Position numbers and translations under genes: made by a program. Below, piece after piece: positions 54,447-61,319 of a DNA stretch of 64,000 bases. The notes beneath the pieces were generated by a model, which saw only the letters and a list, made by a program, of their open reading frames with translations, was not told the DNA's origin and ran no database searches. Source of the stretch: JANSYA01 sp965243385 (lineage in GTDB: Bacteria; Spirochaetota; Leptospiria; Leptospirales; Leptonemataceae). Positions within the stretch are counted from its first letter, which is position 1. Each line of letters opens with the position of its first letter. The DNA lies in NCBI GenBank assembly GCA_965243385.1, contig CBDEUV010000002.1:4588001-4652000 (forward strand), given 5' to 3'.

Positions 54447-55232
54447 ATGCAGCCCATTCCCAACGCGTATTTTCTGATTCCCGACACGGCCGACTGGCTC
54501 TGGTTTTTCATTCAGCTGGTGATCGCCGGCGTCGTGTACTGGGCCGAAGGCACGGACCGTTTTCATCTCGCGTATTCGAAATTTCGCAAAGGCGCGGGCG
54601 GCATTTCCACCCGGGCCGGGATGTTGATCATCTACGGTTTGCCCCTGTTGGTCGTGCTATTGGGATACAACGCCATGCAGCGCCCGGACAGCGTTTATCA
54701 TATCGTGCTTTTCGTCGCGCTCGCGGCGCATTTCGGCAAACGCTGTCTGGAGGTGATCTTCGTGCACCGCTATTCGCGACCCATGGGCGTCGGCACTGCG
54801 CTTTTGATTGGAGTGTTGTACAGCTATATCGCGCTGGCGGCGCACGCGAATCAGAATATGGAAATCTCCCGGCTGGCGGGCGATTCGTTGCCGCTTGTGC
54901 CGCTCATCGTCGGCGGCCTGATCTTTCTGGTCGGCCAGGCCGGCAATCTGTATCACCATCTGCTGCTGCGCAATCTGCGTAAATCCGGCGAGACCGGTTA
55001 TGTGATTCCCGAGGGCGGGCTTTTTTCAGCGGTGACGGCGCCGCATTATTTGTTTGAAATTATCGCCTGGATCGGATATGCCGTAATGGCGCGACACCTG
55101 AGTCTGTGGGGGATTGCGATCATTGTCGCGGCCTATCTGGCCGGCCGGGCGAAGCAAACCCGGGAGTGGTATCTTAATTCGGTACCCGGCTATCCGGAAG
55201 AACGCAAGGCCCTGGTGCCGGGCGTCTGGTAG
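54447..55232 (+). CDS. Steroid 5-alpha-reductase-like membrane enzyme
   Basis: A 261-residue polytopic protein whose C-terminal half matches the steroid reductase family (SRD5A/TECR-type): LLLRNLRKSGETGYVIPEGG, LFSAVTAPHYLFEIIAWIGY and GRAKQTREWYLNSVPGYPEERKALVP, in the same order as in human SRD5A1. It begins ATGCAGCCC four bases after the flavoprotein stop, so the two form an operon. The family reduces enone double bonds of steroids, polyprenols or enoyl-CoA with NADPH; substrate here unknown. About six helices are visible. Confidence 0.82.
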   Translation: MQPIPNAYFLIPDTADWLWFFIQLVIAGVVYWAEGTDRFHLAYSKFRKGAGGISTRAGMLIIYGLPLLVVLLGYNAMQRPDSVYHIVLFVALAAHFGKRCLEVIFVHRYSRPMGVGTALLIGVLYSYIALAAHANQNMEISRLAGDSLPLVPLIVGGLIFLVGQAGNLYHHLLLRNLRKSGETGYVIPEGGLFSAVTAPHYLFEIIAWIGYAVMARHLSLWGIAIIVAAYLAGRAKQTREWYLNSVPGYPEERKALVPGVW

Positions 55233-55304
55233 CGGGCGAAGTGATCGAAGCGATTCTGGCCAGGGCCGGGCGCATGCAGATTGAAATCGACGCGGGGACA
55301 TTCT

Positions 55305-55520
55305 ATGAAATTCAACGGATCGATGGTAAAAGAACTGCGCGAAAAGCACAACTGGACCCAGCTGGAAGTCGCGGTGAAGCTCGCCGCCACCGGCAAATTC
55401 AAAGGCCAGACCCGCCAGCGCATTCATCAAATCGAGTCCGGTAATCATGCCAGCGCGAAAACCATCTGCGCGCTCTGCGAAGTATTCGACGTCAGTCCGG
55501 ACGTGCTCTTTGAAGATTGA
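55305..55520 (+). CDS. Small XRE-type helix-turn-helix protein
   Basis: A 71-residue DNA-binding protein of the XRE/Cro type: LREKHNWTQLEVAVKL, RQRIHQIESGNHASAKTICAL and an acidic end. The ATG at 55305 follows GGGGAC; a TTG at 55281 would add eight residues. Its stop overlaps the start of the secreted protein downstream, suggesting coupling. It could be an autoregulator of the local operon. Confidence 0.78.
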   Translation: MKFNGSMVKELREKHNWTQLEVAVKLAATGKFKGQTRQRIHQIESGNHASAKTICALCEVFDVSPDVLFED

Positions 55521-56868
55521 AATCTTTCGCACGCTGCTCGCGACGACCGCCAGAATCGGGGCGCGGCTGGCCGCGCGGTCGCTGCTATCGCTTGCGATTT
55601 TGAGCGCTGCAGCCCCGGCGCTCGCGGCGGAAAGCAGATCCGCCGACGATATATTCAAGAAGTGGCTGAGCTGGCAGCGCATTTACGGCGACGTCGATTT
55701 GAGCGATGTCGACTATCTCGATGAAGCCGCCGTGCAGTCCCTGGCCGAGAGCGTACCGGCCGCGGTGCGCCCCCAGCTCGGGTACTGGCAGCCGCCGGCG
55801 TTGCCCGTCGATTCGGCTTCCGCCGCTGGCCGCCGCGCGCTGAATGGATTCGGCGAGCGGGTGCGTGAAACCGTGGCGGCCTTCGATTCCCCCGCGAAGA
55901 TCGAAGATCTATTTGAGCGTCTGGGAAAACCCGCGGCGGGTTTTACTTCGGTCGAACAGGATCGTCGTGAACGCGAAAGCAAATTTCGCAAGATCACGGC
56001 GAAGTACCGCGAATTCGTGGAGTGGCTGACCGGTCAGGGGGAGGCGAGCGAAATCGCGGGCCGCCGCTTCGCCGTCGCCAATCGCTTCTTCGAATACTGC
56101 TTTTCGCCGGATACGCACGCGCAGTTTCGCAGCCTGATCGATACGCCGGCGCTGCGCCCGCTGGCGCGCATGCTGTACGCGAATATCTGGTACAATCTAT
56201 CCGGCAACGGCTGGCGTTACTGGCACGCCGACACCCTGGCGGCTTTGCGCAAACGTTCCCGGGCGGGCGACGAAATCGTTTATATCGCCGGAGGCTCGGA
56301 TATCTATTTGCCTATCGCGGGCGGCGTGCACAATATTCGCATCATCGATCCGATGTTCCCTTCGCAGAAGAAGTACTATTCCGAGGGCTGGGAGTTTCTG
56401 ATTCGGGGCAGCGGCTCGGGCGGCGGGCGGGGCGACACGATCGTCTTCTCCGAAGAGCACGGCGGCCTGATCATGACCCGCGTGAGCTATCGGGAACTCG
56501 GCCGCTTCGAAACCGGCGAGCTTTCCGACGGCAAGCGGCTCACCCTGCCCAAAAGCGAAAGCGTATGGGAGCTGCGCGATGCGCAGGGCGTCCGCCGCGG
56601 TCGCTTCGTGCTGGAACGCCGCTTCGTGACCCAGGCCGATTTTCAGGTCCGCGACGATCAGGCCTTGCTGATCTCATTCAACGAATTGTATTATATTACC
56701 GCCGCCGGCAGCTCCGGCTGGGGCATCGACCCCCGGCGATTCCCGCGCGCAACCGAGATCTTCGTGAAGCAGCTGCGCCGGCCGGTCAACCGCCCGGCCA
56801 TGATCCACATGCGCGAGACCACCGAAGCGGATTTCTATTATATTAAGCTCGGCACCTCAGTCGACTGA
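55510..56868 (+). CDS. Uncharacterised secreted protein
   Basis: I do not recognise a family. From a TTG at 55510, preceded by GGAC and overlapping the XRE gene by 11 bases, it has 452 residues, with a signal peptide (about 5-38) ending in APALA-A. The mature part is rich in Arg and Tyr/Trp, contains YANIWYNLSGNGWRYW, a Gly-rich stretch (RGSGSGGGRGD) and ends in TEADFYYIKLGTSVD. Start codon uncertain: the frame is open to 55447. It precedes the O-antigen ligase-like gene by 29 bases, so envelope polysaccharide work is possible. Confidence 0.62.
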   Translation: MKIEIFRTLLATTARIGARLAARSLLSLAILSAAAPALAAESRSADDIFKKWLSWQRIYGDVDLSDVDYLDEAAVQSLAESVPAAVRPQLGYWQPPALPVDSASAAGRRALNGFGERVRETVAAFDSPAKIEDLFERLGKPAAGFTSVEQDRRERESKFRKITAKYREFVEWLTGQGEASEIAGRRFAVANRFFEYCFSPDTHAQFRSLIDTPALRPLARMLYANIWYNLSGNGWRYWHADTLAALRKRSRAGDEIVYIAGGSDIYLPIAGGVHNIRIIDPMFPSQKKYYSEGWEFLIRGSGSGGGRGDTIVFSEEHGGLIMTRVSYRELGRFETGELSDGKRLTLPKSESVWELRDAQGVRRGRFVLERRFVTQADFQVRDDQALLISFNELYYITAAGSSGWGIDPRRFPRATEIFVKQLRRPVNRPAMIHMRETTEADFYYIKLGTSVD

Positions 56869-56897
56869 GTGCGTGCTGGCGGGCGAAAGCGGGCAGG

Positions 56898-58868
56898 ATG
56901 AGGCAGGCCACGAATCAGCGGGTATTAGCGCCGGACCGTCTCGCGGCTCCGACCGGTTTTGCCTTTTCCTTCGCAATGCTCGTCGCACTGCAGCTGACGG
57001 CCCTGTCGCTCTGGCTGGCTTTCGCCGGAGTCGCGCATTACGGCTATCGAAACTATTTCATTTTGATGGCCCTGGCCTGGGCCGGCGGCGCGACCCTGAG
57101 CTTTCTTTTGCCCCGCTGGCGCTGGTTCTGTTTCGCGGCCATCATCATTACGCTGCCGCGGTTTGCGGGGATTGTGCTGGCGGCTCCCGCCCACAGCATG
57201 CTCTTTCCCTGGTTGGCCGGCCTCAGTCTCGGGCTGGCATTGCGTTTGCCGGCCCTGCGTTTTTCGGCGACGGCCCGCATTCTGCAGGGCTGGGATCGTC
57301 TGACGGCGGTGCCGCTGCCTCGAGGGGCGCCCGCAACCATCGAAGCTGGGGGGCGGGCTGCGGCGGCTTCCGGCGTGCCGGCGGCCGGCCGCTTCGATAC
57401 AGGCGGGCCCGGGTTTGCATTGGCCTGTTTCGGAGCCTTTCTTTTGATCGGCGCAGTGCGCGCGTTCTTCGAGGCCTATTCGCCGTACGTGCTAACCGGC
57501 TTGCCCGTACAGGATCTGGAGATGGCACCGGGAGTCAGCGCGAACTACGGATTCTATCTGAGCATGCTGTTGGTTCTGAATCTGTTCGGTCCGCTGCTCT
57601 TTTATTTTGCGGATCGGCTCTACGCGCGGGCGGCCGAAAATTCCGGGCCAGGCGCTGGCGATACTGCAAGTGATGCGGCTCCGGGCGTCGGTTCTGCACG
57701 CATCGCGCGCCAGTTGCTGGCGGGGCTGAGCTTCGGCGCGGCTGTGCATTTGTGCGCGCTCGCCCTGGAGTCCTTCGGCGGCTTGCGATTGGCCGCCGGG
57801 GCCGGCGACTACTGGCAGGAGTCCGGAAGGCTGCCGGGAATTCTCACCGACTCCGGCGCCTCGACTCTATTGACGCCGTTTCTGATTGCGACTGCGGTCT
57901 TCGCCTGCTATCATCTCACGGTGCGCTGGCTGGCGATCCCCGCCGCCGAACGCGCGTCGCCCGCACGGCGCTTCGCTCTGCCGGCCGGCGCGGCCGCGCT
58001 CATCGCCTTTGCGATTCTATTGCCGTTGAGCGTCTGGCACGGTCGCGCGTTCTTTTTGAATGTGGGCGCCGTGCTGGTTCTGGCCGGCCTGGTCGCGTAC
58101 GCTATCTATCGTCGCGACCGTGGCGCGAAAAGATCTCCAGCGCGTCGCCCGATTGTATGGCTGGTCGGCGGATTACTGTTACTCGGAGGCGGTTTAGGCG
58201 CGCTGTGGTTCTTGCGCACCAGCGAGATCCCATCTGTCGCTTTGCTGCGTTTCAGTCTCAATCAAATGAGCCCGGCGTTTGAGGCCGGGCGATATATCGA
58301 AGCCTTGCGTCTGGTGGCACCCGCCCGCGCCGCCTATTGGGACTTCGGCGGCCGCCTGTTTCTGGAGAGCCCCTGGATCGGTCACGGGCTCAATAGCTTC
58401 CAGGTGGAACTGCCGCGCTTCCAATCGGAAGCCCCCCGGCTCCTGATCGACAATCCCGGCAGTCTGCCGCTGGGAATCTTGAGCGACAGCGGCGTGCTGG
58501 GCGCCGGCGTCTTCGGCGTGCTGGCGATCTGGGTGGGTCGCCGCTTTGTGCGTCAGTGGTCCACTGCCGACAGCGTCACGCTCTGGCTGGCCGCGCTGCC
58601 TCTGGCTTTCGCGCCGGCCATGCTGCTGGGTTACCATCTGGTGCTGAGCGAATTCGCGGCGATCATGATCATTCCGTTTTTGCTGGCGGATCCCCCGGCG
58701 CGCGCGACGGTGCGTACTCCGGCGGCATCTCGCGTGAATTACGTCGCGCTTGCACTGGTTGCAATCTGGCTGGTCGGCTGCGGGCTGCGTTTCGCCTCCG
58801 CGACGGGCGGGCCGGAGCTCTGGCGATATTCGAAAACAGGTCGGCCTCAGCCGACGCTTCGCCGCTGA
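56898..58868 (+). CDS. O-antigen ligase-family membrane protein
   Basis: A 656-residue protein with about 12 or more helices and a large loop. The segment FLESPWIGHGLNSFQVELPRF followed by DNPGSLPLGILSDSGVLGAGVFG is the Wzy_C/O-antigen ligase signature, with Arg and His of the ligase type. The family joins lipid-linked glycans to lipid A core or polymerises them. A Gly/Ala-rich cytoplasmic linker lies near 245-265. Start is the ATG at 56898 with weak AGG. It is preceded by the secreted unknown and followed by a LysM gene 112 bases on. Confidence 0.82.
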   Translation: MRQATNQRVLAPDRLAAPTGFAFSFAMLVALQLTALSLWLAFAGVAHYGYRNYFILMALAWAGGATLSFLLPRWRWFCFAAIIITLPRFAGIVLAAPAHSMLFPWLAGLSLGLALRLPALRFSATARILQGWDRLTAVPLPRGAPATIEAGGRAAAASGVPAAGRFDTGGPGFALACFGAFLLIGAVRAFFEAYSPYVLTGLPVQDLEMAPGVSANYGFYLSMLLVLNLFGPLLFYFADRLYARAAENSGPGAGDTASDAAPGVGSARIARQLLAGLSFGAAVHLCALALESFGGLRLAAGAGDYWQESGRLPGILTDSGASTLLTPFLIATAVFACYHLTVRWLAIPAAERASPARRFALPAGAAALIAFAILLPLSVWHGRAFFLNVGAVLVLAGLVAYAIYRRDRGAKRSPARRPIVWLVGGLLLLGGGLGALWFLRTSEIPSVALLRFSLNQMSPAFEAGRYIEALRLVAPARAAYWDFGGRLFLESPWIGHGLNSFQVELPRFQSEAPRLLIDNPGSLPLGILSDSGVLGAGVFGVLAIWVGRRFVRQWSTADSVTLWLAALPLAFAPAMLLGYHLVLSEFAAIMIIPFLLADPPARATVRTPAASRVNYVALALVAIWLVGCGLRFASATGGPELWRYSKTGRPQPTLRR

Positions 58869-58944
58869 CGGTGGTGCACACTGTTACAAAAACGCCTGAA
58901 AAAGCCGCCTTTTTGGTCGAAAGCCGTGGGGCGACAAAATAATT

Positions 58945-58956
58945 GATTGATCAATC
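58945..58956. promoter_or_regulatory. 12-bp palindrome before the LysM gene
   Basis: GATTGATCAATC is a perfect palindrome, 24 bases before the LysM ATG. The half-site TTGAT is that of Fnr but the spacing (two bases in place of four) does not fit, so the binder is unknown. No clear -10 is visible around it. Confidence 0.35.
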
Positions 58957-58980
58957 CGGCGAAGCGTAGAAATTCGGAGC

Positions 58981-59670
58981 ATGGCTACCAAAAAGAAGTC
59001 CAAATCCGTCAGCAAAAAGAAAACCGCCGCCTCTAAGAAATCTTCGAAGAAGGCTGCAAAAAAGTCTACATCCAAAAAGACCGCTAAGAAAACGACGAAG
59101 AAGACCGCGAAAAAATCAACGCGCAAGTCTTCCCCGTCGCGCTCCGCCGCCTCGTCCGCGAGCTTCGATGCGCCGGCGTCCGATTCTTATATGGATCAGG
59201 AGTTCGCTGCAGCGCAAAGCACCTCAAGCTACAGCGCAAGTTCCAGCCCTTCGTACGGTGCCAGCGAAGAAGAAGGCAAGGGATCGCTGTTGCGCCTGGG
59301 GGCGCTCGTCGTTCTCGCCGTCGTGCTGATCGTTCTGCTCTATATTCAGTTTACCGGAAAGGACAGCAATGAGGTCGCCGACAACACCGTGATCGAAGAT
59401 CCGGCGCCCGCTCCTCAAGACAGCCCTCCGGCCTCGGCTGAAGAAGACGAAGCTCCTGCTGAAACCGTTCAGGAAGAAGAGACGCCGGCTCCGGCTCCCG
59501 CAGCGAGCGGCGACGCGAAGACCTACACCGTGAAAGCCGGCGATACTCTGTGGGGTGTCGCGCAGTCGCAGATGGGCAACGGCAACCTCTGGAAGCAAAT
59601 CTACGATGCGAACAAGCTTACGACCAAAAGTCTGTCGGCCGGTCAGCAGCTGACCATTCCGGCACAATAA
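58981..59670 (+). CDS. Lys/Ala-rich tail / TM / LysM protein
   Basis: A 229-residue protein with three parts. Residues 1-54 are Lys/Ser/Thr/Ala-rich with repeating KKAAKK and KKTAKK units, like a histone H1 tail. A single helix follows at 104-124, then an acidic Pro/Glu-rich linker (130-175) and a LysM domain (181-227; TYTVKAGDTLWGVAQSQMG, then LSAGQQLTIP). Positive charge before the helix predicts the tail inside and LysM in the periplasm, where it would bind peptidoglycan. Role inferred only. The ATG at 58981 has GGAG close ahead. A strong terminator follows. Confidence 0.85.
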   Translation: MATKKKSKSVSKKKTAASKKSSKKAAKKSTSKKTAKKTTKKTAKKSTRKSSPSRSAASSASFDAPASDSYMDQEFAAAQSTSSYSASSSPSYGASEEEGKGSLLRLGALVVLAVVLIVLLYIQFTGKDSNEVADNTVIEDPAPAPQDSPPASAEEDEAPAETVQEEETPAPAPAASGDAKTYTVKAGDTLWGVAQSQMGNGNLWKQIYDANKLTTKSLSAGQQLTIPAQ

Positions 59671-59704
59671 GCGATACGATCCTCGCTTCACCGCGGGGAA
59701 AGTG

Positions 59705-59747
59705 AAACCCGGCCGAGCGCTGCGAAACGCGCGACGCCGGGTTTTTT
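59705..59747 (+). terminator. Intrinsic terminator after the LysM gene
   Basis: AAACCCGGC (59705-59713) pairs with GCCGGGTTT (59736-59744), followed by a run of Ts to 59747. The 22-base loop is long but may fold further. It ends the plus-strand unit before the convergent BtuF-like gene. Confidence 0.75.
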
Positions 59748-59841
59748 CGTGCCCGTTCCGAATTCGCGCTTCTCGATCGCTCTCGCTTCGATTCGCCGGC
59801 TACCGCTTGCCGCGCGGTCACTGTCCTGCACTTCGTGCGGG

Positions 59842-60642
59842 CTACGAAATTCCGGCGATGATGGCTTCCAGCGCGGGCAGACCGTCGGTGAACAGCGCCG
59901 GTCCCGGCTGCAGAATGATCGCGCTGTCGATTTCATGCAGACGCTCTTCGCGCAGCGCCCGCGTTTCCAGCCACGCCGATTGCGCGCGAATCCAATCGTA
60001 GTCTACTGGTTTACCGCACCACGAGCCGATGATCGCGTCGGGTTCGCGGGCCGCCACCGCTTCGATGCTCGTAATGCGGTCCTTCGCCATGGCCATGTCT
60101 TTGAGTTCGGCGAAGCAGTCGTCGCCGCCCGCAATTTCGATCAGCTCCGAAACCCAGCGAATGCCGGTGATCAGCGGCTCGTCCCACTCCTGAAAGAAGA
60201 TGCGCGGCCGCCGCCCGCCCTGTGAGTGCGCCAGCCGGTCCGCGACCCGCTCGCGGCATTCCGCCAGAGCCCGCCGCCATTCCGCCAGCAGACGCTCCGT
60301 GTCCGGGCCCCGCCCGACGAGCGCGCCGAGCATGCCCATGGCCTGCAGGATTTCCTCAAGCGAGCGCTGGTTTAAAATCAGGACGTTCAGCCCCGCTTTG
60401 ATCAGATCCCGGGCCAGATCGGCCTGGATATCGGAAAAGCCGATAACCAGGTCCGGTTTCAGAGCCTGAATCTTTGTGACGCTCCCGGAGATGAACGCCG
60501 AAACCACCGGCTTTTCGCGTTTGGCCCGCTCCGGCCGCACCGTATAAGCGGAGATGCCGACGATGCGCTGCTCTTCACCGAGCAAATACAACAGCTCCGT
60601 GCTCTCTTCGGTCAGGCAGACGATACGTTCCGGGCGGCTCAC
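59842..60642 (-). CDS. Periplasmic-binding-protein fold (BtuF/cobalamin-type) without signal peptide
   Basis: A 266-residue class III binding protein of the BtuF/siderophore type: RIVCLTEESTELLYLLGEEQRIVGIS, KPDLVIGFSDIQADLA and SWCGKPVDYDWIRAQ. The N-terminus starts MSRPERIVCL with no signal peptide or lipobox, which would leave it in the cytoplasm unless exported otherwise. No permease or ATPase gene is adjacent. Ligand unknown; some cytoplasmic homologues are described as cobalamin-binding. Confidence 0.8.
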   Translation of the reverse strand: MSRPERIVCLTEESTELLYLLGEEQRIVGISAYTVRPERAKREKPVVSAFISGSVTKIQALKPDLVIGFSDIQADLARDLIKAGLNVLILNQRSLEEILQAMGMLGALVGRGPDTERLLAEWRRALAECRERVADRLAHSQGGRRPRIFFQEWDEPLITGIRWVSELIEIAGGDDCFAELKDMAMAKDRITSIEAVAAREPDAIIGSWCGKPVDYDWIRAQSAWLETRALREERLHEIDSAIILQPGPALFTDGLPALEAIIAGIS

Positions 60643-60666
60643 CGTTCGAAAATCGCCGGATCGCCC

Positions 60667-60686
60667 TCCCTGACGAGGGATTTTTT
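60667..60686 (+). terminator. Weak plus-strand terminator-like hairpin
   Basis: TCCCT (60667-60671) pairs with AGGGA (60676-60680) around GACG, then six Ts. It reads on the plus strand, where no gene ends nearby; both neighbours are on the minus strand. It may stop antisense transcription or be chance. Confidence 0.3.
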
Positions 60687-60711
60687 CGAGGACGGCGATC
60701 GCGGCGCACCG

Positions 60712-61215
60712 TCAGGCTGCTGCCGTCTTGAGCTTGCGAATCGCTTCGACTTTCCGGGGGTGGACCTGACCCGTCTCCGCCGTGTACTTCAGTTCTTCGT
60801 GAGCCGTTTTGATCAGGCCTTTCATTTGCATCTTCATGAGCGGAGCCATCAGAATATTAAACGGGAAGCTGATGTCGACTTCGAGGATATTCACCGCGCG
60901 CGATTCCCCCGCGTTCGTCGGATAAACGGCCCAGTGATTCTTCAATCCTTTCACGAACGAAGGCATTGATTTCGCCCTGGCCGTATAAGCAAGCTGGCGA
61001 GAACTATCGTCGTAATGAACCAGAGTTTCTTCGACGGCGCCGATGGACGTCTGGCAGACTCGCCCGTCGGAGGGAGCTCCGTTCTTACCGGATCCCGTGA
61101 GGCTTGCGTCCTGCACAGTGCTGGTCCAGGTGTGGACTTCGCCGAATTTGGGGCCGAGCAATTCCCAGACCCGATCGGCATGCGCCTTAATTTTGGTTTC
61201 GATTTGAATTTTCAT
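60712..61215 (-). CDS. SRPBCC/START-like protein
   Basis: A 167-residue protein of the SRPBCC (polyketide cyclase/START-like) fold, which binds hydrophobic ligands in a deep pocket. Beginning KIQIETKIKAHADRVWELLGPKFGEVHTW, with a Trp near the entrance, and a middle part rich in strands, ending in a long helix (MKMQMKGLIKTAHEELKYTAE). AGGAGAATT lies just ahead of the ATG. No ligand or partner can be named. Confidence 0.78.
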   Translation of the reverse strand: MKIQIETKIKAHADRVWELLGPKFGEVHTWTSTVQDASLTGSGKNGAPSDGRVCQTSIGAVEETLVHYDDSSRQLAYTARAKSMPSFVKGLKNHWAVYPTNAGESRAVNILEVDISFPFNILMAPLMKMQMKGLIKTAHEELKYTAETGQVHPRKVEAIRKLKTAAA

Positions 61216-61319
61216 CGTAATTCTCCTGAATTCCCCCGGCCGCTCTTGCGAATCGCCGGGTTGTAGATTTCAGGATAAGCCTTGCCGTAAGGTCAAAGTC
61301 GCGGCAAAAATGAGGCGGC

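Noticed and set aside
58945..58956. Fnr site before the LysM gene
   Set aside because: Half-sites match TTGAT/ATCAA but are two bases apart in place of four, so an Fnr call is not supported; kept only as an unassigned palindrome.
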